Positions 9,414 to 16,532 of a DNA stretch of 64,000 bases are shown piece after piece; within the stretch, counting starts at the first letter, position 1; every line of letters starts with the position of its first letter. This DNA comes from JAITWN01 sp050486285. GTDB taxonomy: Bacteria; Pseudomonadota; Gammaproteobacteria; SZUA-140. The notes below the pieces were generated by a model, which did not search any database, was not told the DNA's origin, and saw only the letters and a program-made list of their open reading frames with translations. The stretch lies in contig JBJHCZ010000001.1 in NCBI GenBank assembly GCA_050486285.1, positions 372,001 through 436,000 on the forward strand. Reading direction: 5' to 3'. The position numbers and the translations under genes are program-made.

Positions 9414-9425
9414 AATTCCGGATGC

Positions 9426-10130
9426 CTAGCGGACATTCGCGTGTCCCGTCGCCTGCGGCAGCTTGCGCTGCGCCTCGGCCAGCGCGGCCTTGATCTCCTG
9501 GCGGCGGCCGGCATCGGCCAGTTCCCGGCCCGGTCGGGGCGCTGCCTCGAGGGCGTGCGCAAGGACCGCCGCCGCCTGTTCGTACTTCTTCTTCGACATC
9601 AGATAATCGCCGTAGAAAAAGTTCGGGTCAATCCCGTCCGGATTGATCGCCAATGCGGCCTTCAGGTGGTGTTCCGCCTTGTCGTTGCTGCCGAAGCTGA
9701 CCGGCCATCCGGGCACCTGGTAGTAGAGCGAGCCGAGCGAGGCATGGGCGGAGCCGTCGAGGGCGGTTTCATCGATCGCGATCGCGGACTCGAGCAGCTC
9801 GCGCGCGCGGATCACCTTCCACAGCGACGACAGGCTCTTTTTGACGCCGGCCTCGGAGGACAGGATGATCGCCTCCCAGATCCTGGGTTCGGCGTGCTGC
9901 GGGTAGACGGCATTGACCCGGGCGGCATATTCGCCGAGCCGGGTATAGCCGGCGATCTTGCTGTCATCGTCCGGGGCCTGGTATTTGATGCGGGCCCACT
10001 CGGTCTGGAGCCAGGCGATATCCTCCGCCAGCGTCGGCTTGAGGTCGAGCGGGTCACCGGCCTGCGCCAGCGCCCCGGTGATGGCGATCAGCAGGAACGC
10101 GAACAGAAAATGACTACGCAATCTTTGCAC
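9426..10130 (-). CDS. Secreted helical/TPR protein (TatT-like)
   Basis: About 234 residues from a GTG at 10130, chosen because GGAGAA lies five bases upstream; an ATG at 10160 has no such site and would overlap the SDR gene by 47 bases instead of 17. The N-terminus VQRLRSHFLFAFLLIAITG is a signal peptide ending near ALAQA. The mature protein has TPR-like helices, with LGSLYYQVPGWPVSFGSNDK and KAALAINPDGIDPNFFYGDY resembling the TatT component of TRAP systems, though no TRAP permease is nearby. Its conserved position after the SDR suggests a periplasmic accessory of the same pathway. Confidence 0.65.
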   Translation of the reverse strand: MQRLRSHFLFAFLLIAITGALAQAGDPLDLKPTLAEDIAWLQTEWARIKYQAPDDDSKIAGYTRLGEYAARVNAVYPQHAEPRIWEAIILSSEAGVKKSLSSLWKVIRARELLESAIAIDETALDGSAHASLGSLYYQVPGWPVSFGSNDKAEHHLKAALAINPDGIDPNFFYGDYLMSKKKYEQAAAVLAHALEAAPRPGRELADAGRRQEIKAALAEAQRKLPQATGHANVR

Positions 10131-10899
10131 GAGCGTTCTCCTTCGGTGTGTATGTTGCATCGAGCAGCGCGTCGGCGATATCGCGCTTGCCGATGAGTCC
10201 GTGATCGATCAGGCCGGGCGCGATCCCGTTCAGGGCCGCGAACAACCGTTCCGGGAAACCGATGGTCAGGCGCTTGCGGTCATCGCGTATCGCCCTGAAC
10301 AGCAGTTCGGCAACCTTCTCCGGGCTGTCGGTGACGACACCGGTGCGCCGGTGCAGTTCGGGGATCAGGCCGCTGTTCAGCGCGGTCGCGACCGCGCGCG
10401 GGGCGACGTGCGTCACGGTGATGCCGCTGCCGGCGGTTTCACGACCGAGCGCCTCGGAAAATCCCCTGAGGCCGGCCTTGGTCGCCGAGTAGGTCGCGAA
10501 ATGCGGATAGGGCAGGGCGCCGAACACCGAACCGACATTGACGATCTGACCCTGTCTGCGCGCCAGCATGCCCGGCAATACCGCCTGGGCCAGGCGGATC
10601 GGCGCCTCGAGATTGACCCGGATCATCGCGTGCAGGTGCGCAGGCGGCTGATCGGCGAGTCGGCCGAACCAGAGCAGGCCGGCGAGGTTGATGAGGATAT
10701 CGACGCGTTCCTGGGCCAGCCGCGCGCACAGCAGCTCGACGGCCTCCGGGTCGGCCAGATCGGCCTGGATCACGCCGGACTCGCTCGCCCGATCGACGAC
10801 CCGGACCTGCGCGCCGGCCGCGCGCAGGCGGGTGACCAGCGCGCTGCCGATGCCGCCGAGGCCGCCGGTGACGACCACGGTCCTGCCGTCAGGCTGCAT
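10114..10899 (-). CDS. Short-chain dehydrogenase/reductase
   Basis: 261 residues from ATG at 10899 (MQPDGRTVVVTGG). Classical SDR signatures: nucleotide-binding TGGLGGIG at ~11-18, NLAG (NNAG equivalent), Ser in NVGSVFG, and the catalytic pair YSATK. A C-terminal extension of ~50 residues after the SDR core is helical. It should reduce or oxidise a carbonyl/hydroxyl group using NAD(P)H. It overlaps the upstream di-iron protein gene by 11 bases and the downstream TPR gene by ~17, so the genes are translationally linked. The substrate is probably the product of the neighbouring ligase or di-iron protein (inference from context). Confidence 0.82.
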   Translation of the reverse strand: MQPDGRTVVVTGGLGGIGSALVTRLRAAGAQVRVVDRASESGVIQADLADPEAVELLCARLAQERVDILINLAGLLWFGRLADQPPAHLHAMIRVNLEAPIRLAQAVLPGMLARRQGQIVNVGSVFGALPYPHFATYSATKAGLRGFSEALGRETAGSGITVTHVAPRAVATALNSGLIPELHRRTGVVTDSPEKVAELLFRAIRDDRKRLTIGFPERLFAALNGIAPGLIDHGLIGKRDIADALLDATYTPKENARAKIA

Positions 10900-11569
10900 C
10901 GCGGCTGCTCCGTTGCGATGAAACGTGGGGAATTGCGCGCAGCACCTCCGCGAACAGCAGGAAGGTCGTCTGCGCGACCTCGATGATCGCGGCGCGGTCC
11001 TCCGGCGCGGTGATGCGTTCGACGGTGTCGCGATAGAAGGCCAGGTGCTCGACATCGAGGGCGCCATGCGAACGCAGGTAGGAAAAGGCCGCCGGCGGCA
11101 GGCCGAGCGTGGCCTTGATCGCCTCCGCGCCGCGATGCGCGATCGCGACGCTGGTGCTCTCGAGCATGAACACCATGCCGAAGAACCCGACCGGATTGCG
11201 GCGCGCAATGGTGTCGTAGTTATAGGCGACCAGCAGCTCGGTCGGGCGGCGTGGGCGGCTGTTGCGGACCGCCTCGGGATTCCCGCCGGCGGCGCGGATG
11301 TCGTTGAGGATCCAGTCTTCGTGACCGATCTCCTCGCTGATGTAATCGGCGATCGGCCGCCGCAGCCAGGCGCGATCGTCCGTGAGGCGCGCGCCGGTCG
11401 CCATCAGCAGCGGGACGGTGTGGCGGACATGATGCCAGGCCTCGGTCAGGTAGGCGACGTAGGTCTCGCGCGTGATCCTGCCCTGCAGCGCATCGACGAG
11501 CTGCGGCACTGCATAGAGGTGGTTGCGCTGTGATTCGGTTTCAGTGACGAGTCGATCGTAGAATCCCAT
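10889..11569 (-). CDS. Heme-oxygenase-like iron-containing redox protein (HDO fold)
   Basis: 226 residues from ATG at 11569, which has GGAG about nine bases upstream; an earlier GTG/ATG at 11587 is not needed. The protein is all-helical and resembles the TenA/PqqC/UndA-like 'iron-containing redox enzyme' family. Candidate metal ligands stand in the right pattern: Glu43 with His46/His47 (EAWHHVRH), Glu80-His83-Glu84 (EEIGHEDW), Glu137, and His168-x3-Asp172-x2-His175 (SHGALDVEH). Characterised relatives bind two irons and oxidise fatty acids or amino acids (UndA, BesC, SznF types). Flanked by an acyl-activating ligase and an SDR with overlaps, a fatty-acyl substrate is plausible. Alternative: a metal-free TenA-like protein. 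Confidence 0.72.
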   Translation of the reverse strand: MGFYDRLVTETESQRNHLYAVPQLVDALQGRITRETYVAYLTEAWHHVRHTVPLLMATGARLTDDRAWLRRPIADYISEEIGHEDWILNDIRAAGGNPEAVRNSRPRRPTELLVAYNYDTIARRNPVGFFGMVFMLESTSVAIAHRGAEAIKATLGLPPAAFSYLRSHGALDVEHLAFYRDTVERITAPEDRAAIIEVAQTTFLLFAEVLRAIPHVSSQRSSRDAA

Positions 11570-12959
11570 CGTGTGGCTCCTGTGCAATGAGCGGTTGGAA
11601 GTGGTCCAGTACGGCGTCCCGGCGTACGCGTCCGTTCGTGGTCAGCAGGCCATCCGTGGCGGTGAATGGCGGCACCCGGTGCCAGCGCGTGATCCTCGCG
11701 TATTCCGGCAGACGCCGGTTCGCGCGCGCGATCGCCGCGCCGGGATCGGCGTCCGCCGAGGCCGCCACGACCAGCGCGCGGGGCGCCGGGAGGCCGTCGC
11801 CGTAGATGCAGACCTGTGCGATCGCGGGCTCGTCGAGCAGGATGCTCTCGAGCCATTCCGGGGCGATATTGCGCCCGAACGAGGTGATGATCAGGTTGCG
11901 CGCCCGGCCGCGGATCTCGACGAAGCCATCCTCGGCGAGGGCGCCGAGATCGCCGGTCGCCAGGGGACCGCTGTGCGGGGCGCCGATGTAACCGGTGAAG
12001 ACCGGGTTATCGATGATGATCTCGGCGTCGCGCGCCGACACGCCGGCATGCGGCAGCGGCTTGCCCGCGCTGCCCGCGCGGCAGGCATCGGGCGTGTTCA
12101 GCGTGACGACCGAGCCGCATTCGCTGAGGCCGTAGCCTTCAAAGACCGGCAGACCGACATCGCGGGCGCGCTGGATCAGGCCGAGGCTGACCCTGGCGCC
12201 GCCGACCGCGACGAAGCGCAGCGACGGCAGTCTCATCCCGCTGCCTTCGAGCGTATCGACCAGACCGCGCAGCAATTCCGGCACGAGGATCAGCGTGTGG
12301 ATGTCATCGCTGCGCACCGTCTCGACCAGCCTGCGATAATCCGGCGCGAAGGGCCGCGCGAAGCCCAGGGCGGCAAGCGGCCGGACGACTGCCTGGTGAC
12401 CGGACAGCAGCGTGGCCATGATACCGGCGACGTTCTCGAGCAGGATCCCGAGCGGCAGCACCGAAAGATGACGCGCCGGCCCCGCCGGATCAACGGCCGT
12501 GGCGATCGAGGCCGCGACGCGCTCGAGTCCGGCCTGCGGCAGGCAGACCCCCTTCGGGGCGCCGGTGCTGCCGGAGGTGAAGGTGATCTTGTCGGTACCC
12601 GCGGGAAACAGAGAGACATCGGCGATGATGCCCGTCGCGTGAAGCCCGTCGGCAGCGACCAGGTGATCGATGCCGGCGGTCACGATGGCGTGTCGCAACT
12701 GATCGACATGAAAGAACACGGGCAAGGGCACGCAGACGATGCCGGCGCGCAGCGCGGCAAGATCCCACAACACCCAGTCGATCCCGTTGTCGAGCCTCAA
12801 GCCGATCACCCGGCTGTCGCGGTCGCGCAGGCGGCGGGCGCGCGCCTCGATGAGCGCGGACAGTTCGCCATAGTGGATCGCGGCTGCTCCGTCCGTCAGC
12901 GCGAGCGCCCGCGGGCGTTCCCTGGCGTGACCTTCGAGGATCGACGACAACTCACTCAT
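11541..12959 (-). CDS. AMP-dependent acyl ligase/synthetase (ANL superfamily)
   Basis: 472 residues, slightly short for the family. The ATP/AMP P-loop motif is ITFTSGSTGAPKG (residues 125-137); A5 is EGYGLSECGS; A7/A8 follow as ATGDLGALAEDGF and IRGRARNLIITSFGRNIAP. These enzymes activate a carboxylic acid as an acyl-adenylate and usually pass it to CoA or a carrier protein. The A10 region reads LLTTNGRVRRDAV: the catalytic lysine expected at Gly-Lys is Arg, so adenylation may be altered. The gene overlaps its upstream neighbour by 8 and its downstream neighbour by 29 bases, and therefore probably acts with the hemolysin-family and di-iron proteins on one substrate. Confidence 0.82.
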   Translation of the reverse strand: MSELSSILEGHARERPRALALTDGAAAIHYGELSALIEARARRLRDRDSRVIGLRLDNGIDWVLWDLAALRAGIVCVPLPVFFHVDQLRHAIVTAGIDHLVAADGLHATGIIADVSLFPAGTDKITFTSGSTGAPKGVCLPQAGLERVAASIATAVDPAGPARHLSVLPLGILLENVAGIMATLLSGHQAVVRPLAALGFARPFAPDYRRLVETVRSDDIHTLILVPELLRGLVDTLEGSGMRLPSLRFVAVGGARVSLGLIQRARDVGLPVFEGYGLSECGSVVTLNTPDACRAGSAGKPLPHAGVSARDAEIIIDNPVFTGYIGAPHSGPLATGDLGALAEDGFVEIRGRARNLIITSFGRNIAPEWLESILLDEPAIAQVCIYGDGLPAPRALVVAASADADPGAAIARANRRLPEYARITRWHRVPPFTATDGLLTTNGRVRRDAVLDHFQPLIAQEPHDGILRSTRH

Positions 12960-13644
12960 GGCCGGTCTCGTCGTGCACGCAAACCCGCAGCGGACTGCCG
13001 GAGTAGCGGATCATCGCCGGCAGCGTGCCCAGTCGGGCAATCGCGTCGTCGAGACTGCCGCCGAGCACCCTCGGCTGTGTCTCATAGTAACGCCCCCACT
13101 CATCGACCGGGCCGACCAGCAGATCGGGGGCGGCCTCGCAGATCAGGTGCGAATGCAGGCCCAGGCGCATGAAGCGCCGGTGCAGGTCTTTGGTTACCGT
13201 CACCATCACATGGGTGATGCCGGCGTGTTGCAGGCAGATCGCCAGTGTCATGTAGAGATACAGCGAGGCGCCGCCGCCGGCGGACGCGAAATTGCCGATC
13301 TCCGCAATTTGACCGCGGGGAATCGCCTCGCCGGACAGCCGGCTCATGACCTTTTCCACGGGTTCGCGGGTGTATTGCTCGAGGAACAGCGCGCCGTTTT
13401 CGGCGCGGCGATAACCGGCGGCGGCCGCGATCCCGCCGCGGGCATCCAGCAGGCTGATCAGCACGGGATAATCGACATCGATCGCCGCGTCATAGACACG
13501 CGCATAGGCCTCCTTGATCCAGGACTCGACGGCATCGCGTCCCGGCGCGGCCGCTTTACAGGCGGTCATCGCGTCATGCGTGGAGGTTGACGAGAGCGAG
13601 CGGATTAACGGGCACTCCAGTGGGTTCGGCATGGCCGGCGGCAT
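12952..13644 (-). CDS. Thermostable hemolysin family protein (possible acyltransferase)
   Basis: 230 residues from ATG at 13644, with GGAGAA seven bases upstream; a longer frame reaches back to 13782 into the GT39 gene without support. The sequence matches the family named after Vibrio thermostable (delta) hemolysin: WIKEAYARVYDA, then DYPVLISLLDARG, IAEIGNFASAGGGAS and HVMVTVTKDLHRRFMRLGL. The pattern of central strand, helix and RRFMRLGL is reminiscent of GNAT and autoinducer-synthase-like acyltransferases (my inference), so 'hemolysin' may be a misleading name. It has no signal peptide. It is translationally coupled to an AMP-dependent ligase and is followed by oxidoreductases. Confidence 0.72.
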   Translation of the reverse strand: MPPAMPNPLECPLIRSLSSTSTHDAMTACKAAAPGRDAVESWIKEAYARVYDAAIDVDYPVLISLLDARGGIAAAAGYRRAENGALFLEQYTREPVEKVMSRLSGEAIPRGQIAEIGNFASAGGGASLYLYMTLAICLQHAGITHVMVTVTKDLHRRFMRLGLHSHLICEAAPDLLVGPVDEWGRYYETQPRVLGGSLDDAIARLGTLPAMIRYSGSPLRVCVHDETGHE

Positions 13645-13721
13645 CTGCGGGTTCTCCTGAATTGACGTCGACCATTGTGGGAGCGGAGTCTGAAGCCGAT
13701 ATGAAGCCGCCGAACGGCGAA

Positions 13722-15335
13722 TCACGCGCCGCTCCCGGCCACGGCGTCCGGACTGGCGCCGGCGGCCAACGCCAATACCCATTTGCTGCGGTAAGGCGCG
13801 AGCTTCACCAGGGTCGTATGGTCGTCGGCTTGAAGTTCATCACGGTAGTCGATGACGAGCCCGTCGGGATGCGCTTCAAGCCATGCGGCGATACCATCGC
13901 GCTCGATGATCGTCAGCGGCCGCGTCAGGCGGCCACTGAGGCTGTATTGACCCTGGTAGCTGCCGACATGGGCGATGTCGGACCCGCGGGCTTCATGGTC
14001 GCGCAGGAAACGGCTGAACTCACCGAGGTCATAGCTGGGACCCGCGACGTCGAACACGATCGCCCTCGTCAGGCTGAACGACACGATGAATACCGCGCTG
14101 ATCTGCGCGGCGCGGATCGGGAACGGCAAGGGTTTCCGCGGAATCAGGATCAGCAACGCCGACAGCAGCCATGGCAGCGCGAGTGCCATCGGCATGTGCG
14201 CGACCCAGTCAGGGAGCGACAGCGCCTGCGCGAGCAACGGCGCTGTGAGAAACACCCCCGCGAACAGCATGAATACCAGCGCGATCGGCCATTGCCGGAG
14301 ACCGTCGCGCGGGCGCAACGGGGCGTCATCGACGAGGCGCGCGACCGCCAGCGCAAACACGGGCAGCAGCGGAACCAGGTAATGCAGCCGCTTGCCGCTG
14401 ATCACGCAGAATGCGACGAAGATCAGCAACCCCCACGCGAGGCAGAACAGCGTCCCGCCGTCGAGTCGTATCCGTGCGCCGCGGCCCGTCGCCTGCCATA
14501 ATCGCGGCCACCACAACCACGGAAACAGCGCCAGCGGCAGCAGCGGCAAATACCACCACCAGGCCGCGCTGTGGGCGAAGGAATTGACCATGCGATCGCT
14601 GGTCTGCTCGAGCAGGATCGCGCGCGCGTAGTCCTCGCCACCCGCCAGCGCGGCCGGCAAGGCCCAGGCCAACGCCATCACCACCGCGCACGTCACGGCA
14701 ACCGACAGCGCGCCATGCCAGACGAAGGGTCGCCATGGCCGATCCACCGGGATCAGCCATGGTATCAGCAGCGCCGGGATCGCGACATGCAACAGCATCA
14801 CCGGTCCCTTGGTCAGCAGTCCGAGCGCGGTCGCCGCGATAAAGATGAACCAGCCGGCGATACCGCCCTTCATCCGCGCGCGAAGCAGACCGGAAACCGC
14901 GACCAGCACCCAGCAGGCAAGGACGATATCGAACATCAGGGCGGGGGTGAAAAACGTCCACAGCGCGGCGCCGAGCAACAAGGTTGGCGCGAGCAGCGCG
15001 ACCTGCGGCCGATCCGGCCACAGGCGGCGCGCCATTCGATGCACGAGGAACACCGTGGCAAGCGCAAACAGCGCGGGCATCAGCCGCGGCCATAGGTCAT
15101 TGATACCGAATATCGCCCAGCCGGCGTTGATCAGCCAGAACAGCAGCGGCGGCTTGTGGCTGTAGGCTTCGCCGTTCAGTCGCGGTACGAGAAAATCGCC
15201 GCTCAGCCACATCTCCCAGGCGACCGCGGCATAGCGGGTCTCGTCGATCGGCGTCAACGGGATCGACAGCGCCGGCAGCACCGCGGCGGCCCATAACGCC
15301 ATCCACAGCAGGTAATATGAACGCTGCCCTGTCAT
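13722..15335 (-). CDS. Glycosyltransferase family 39 (ArnT/PMT-like)
   Basis: 537 residues, start ATG at 15335 with a four-base overlap (ATGA) with the upstream LAB_N gene; the frame continues upstream but only as an out-of-gene reading. Many membrane segments follow a first periplasmic loop carrying the GT39 signature: Asp-Glu in IDETRYAAVAWEM, then GDFLVPRLNGEAYSHKPPL and WLINAGW. ArnT and relatives transfer sugars from undecaprenyl-phosphate carriers to lipid A or proteins on the periplasmic side of the inner membrane. With the GT2 and LAB_N genes upstream this forms a complete lipid-linked sugar transfer set. The sugar and acceptor are not determined by sequence. Confidence 0.85.
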   Translation of the reverse strand: MTGQRSYYLLWMALWAAAVLPALSIPLTPIDETRYAAVAWEMWLSGDFLVPRLNGEAYSHKPPLLFWLINAGWAIFGINDLWPRLMPALFALATVFLVHRMARRLWPDRPQVALLAPTLLLGAALWTFFTPALMFDIVLACWVLVAVSGLLRARMKGGIAGWFIFIAATALGLLTKGPVMLLHVAIPALLIPWLIPVDRPWRPFVWHGALSVAVTCAVVMALAWALPAALAGGEDYARAILLEQTSDRMVNSFAHSAAWWWYLPLLPLALFPWLWWPRLWQATGRGARIRLDGGTLFCLAWGLLIFVAFCVISGKRLHYLVPLLPVFALAVARLVDDAPLRPRDGLRQWPIALVFMLFAGVFLTAPLLAQALSLPDWVAHMPMALALPWLLSALLILIPRKPLPFPIRAAQISAVFIVSFSLTRAIVFDVAGPSYDLGEFSRFLRDHEARGSDIAHVGSYQGQYSLSGRLTRPLTIIERDGIAAWLEAHPDGLVIDYRDELQADDHTTLVKLAPYRSKWVLALAAGASPDAVAGSGA

Positions 15336-15631
15336 TGCCGGGTAAGCCTTTCCGGCATCAGCGGTTCGCGGCGCTGCCTGAATATGAAATACAGGTTGCG
15401 GCCATAGATCGCGAGTCCGGTCAGCTGGCCGATGATGAATACCGGGTCCAGCCGGTAGAGCGCATAGCTGAGCAGAGTGATGCCGCCCGCGATGCTGTAA
15501 TACCAGAAATGCACCGGGACGACGGAACGCTGTTCCCGTTCGCTGTGCAGCCACTGCACCAGGAACCGCATCGAGAACAGCGCCTGGCCGGCGAGACCGA
15601 CGCCGAGCCAGATCCATTCAATAGCGGTCAT
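15332..15631 (-). CDS. Small membrane protein with lipid A biosynthesis N-terminal (LAB_N) domain
   Basis: 99 residues from ATG at 15631, preceded by a strong GGGAGGTG site. It is made almost entirely of the LAB_N domain: three hydrophobic helices with GQALFSMRFLVQWLHSE, SVVPVHFWYYSIAGG and LYRLDPVFIIGQ. The domain is found at the N-terminus of some LpxB proteins and as stand-alone partners of GT2/GT39 genes. Its biochemical role is not established; flippase-like or accessory function for polyprenyl-phosphate sugars has been suggested by context. It overlaps the GT2 gene by 14 bases and the GT39 gene by 4. Confidence 0.85.
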   Translation of the reverse strand: MTAIEWIWLGVGLAGQALFSMRFLVQWLHSEREQRSVVPVHFWYYSIAGGITLLSYALYRLDPVFIIGQLTGLAIYGRNLYFIFRQRREPLMPERLTRQ

Positions 15632-16394
15632 GGGACACCTCCCTGGCATCGACGCGGCAGAGTCGCCGATTCAGCCACATGACGCCGGCGATATCGACGA
15701 TGCCGACCCACAGGCGGTCGAATACGCCGTATTTCGATCGCCCCCTGATCCGCGGCCGATGATCGACCTCGAGCAGCACGACCGCGCAACCGGCGCGCTT
15801 GAACAGCGCCGGCATGAAGCGATGCATGTGATCGAAGCGCGGAATCGCGAGGAAGGTTTCACGGTCGAACAGCTTGAGGCCGCAGCCGGTGTCGGGACAG
15901 TCATCCCGCAGCAGGCGGCTGCGGATACCGTTGGCGATACGGGACGACCAGCGCCGGACCCTGCCATCGTGACGCACCCGGCGAATGCCGGCGACCAGCG
16001 CCGGGACGGACTGCGCGCGCGCTGCCGCGAGCATGCGCGGAATCTCCGCCGGTGGGTTCTGACCGTCGCCATCGAGCGTGATGACTTGAGTGGCCGCGGC
16101 CGCGAGCACTCCGGTCAGCAGCGCGGCGCTCTGTCCCGCCCGCGACTCATGGCGGATGATCCGCAGGCGCGGCTGCCGCAGGCAGAGTTCGGCAAATCTC
16201 CGCGGGCTGTCGTCGTCGCTGCCGTCATCGACGATGACGATCTCGTAGTCGATCGTGTCGCCCAGCTCGGCGCCGATCTCGTCGATCAGTGGAGATACAT
16301 TGTCAGACTCGTTGTAGATCGGGATGATGATCGACAGTTCCAATGCGCGCCATCCGGTGATGAAGGAATGGCGACAAATTTGAACTGCCTGCAT
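15618..16394 (-). CDS. Glycosyltransferase family 2 (polyprenyl-phosphate sugar synthase-like)
   Basis: About 258 residues. The GT-A core begins LELSIIIPIYNESDNV, with VIVDDGSDDDS, then TLDGDGQNPP (DxD region) and CGLKLFDRETF, matching DPM1/ArnC/GtrB-type enzymes that load a sugar onto undecaprenyl phosphate. Unlike ArnC it has no obvious pair of C-terminal membrane helices, only a WVGIVDIAGVMWL segment. The ATG at 16394 is adopted, but it adds ~17 residues before the conserved start; a TTG at 16343 is an alternative. It heads the ten-gene minus-strand run downstream of rne. Confidence 0.8.
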   Translation of the reverse strand: MQAVQICRHSFITGWRALELSIIIPIYNESDNVSPLIDEIGAELGDTIDYEIVIVDDGSDDDSPRRFAELCLRQPRLRIIRHESRAGQSAALLTGVLAAAATQVITLDGDGQNPPAEIPRMLAAARAQSVPALVAGIRRVRHDGRVRRWSSRIANGIRSRLLRDDCPDTGCGLKLFDRETFLAIPRFDHMHRFMPALFKRAGCAVVLLEVDHRPRIRGRSKYGVFDRLWVGIVDIAGVMWLNRRLCRVDAREVSHDRY

Positions 16395-16486
16395 TAAGCC
16401 AACATTAAACCTGCGTACCTGCCGTCCGGGCAGGCGTGGAATCGAGCTGACTACCAGGGGCAGGACGATACGGGAATACCGCCGGC

Positions 16487-16521
16487 GGCGGTGTCGCGAC
16501 GATCGGTCACGCGACACCGCC
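16487..16521 (-). terminator. Hairpin after rne
   Basis: GGCGGTGTCGCG (16487-16498) and CGCGACACCGCC (16510-16521) form a perfect 12-bp stem with an 11-nt loop, 12 bases after the rne stop. No U-run follows, so it may work as a Rho-type or 3'-protecting hairpin separating rne from the GT2 operon. Confidence 0.5.
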
Positions 16522-16532
16522 GAGGCGGCGGA

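Noticed and set aside
9426..10130. TRAP transporter TatT assignment
   Set aside because: Similarity in one segment only and no TRAP permease or binding protein nearby; kept as a resemblance.
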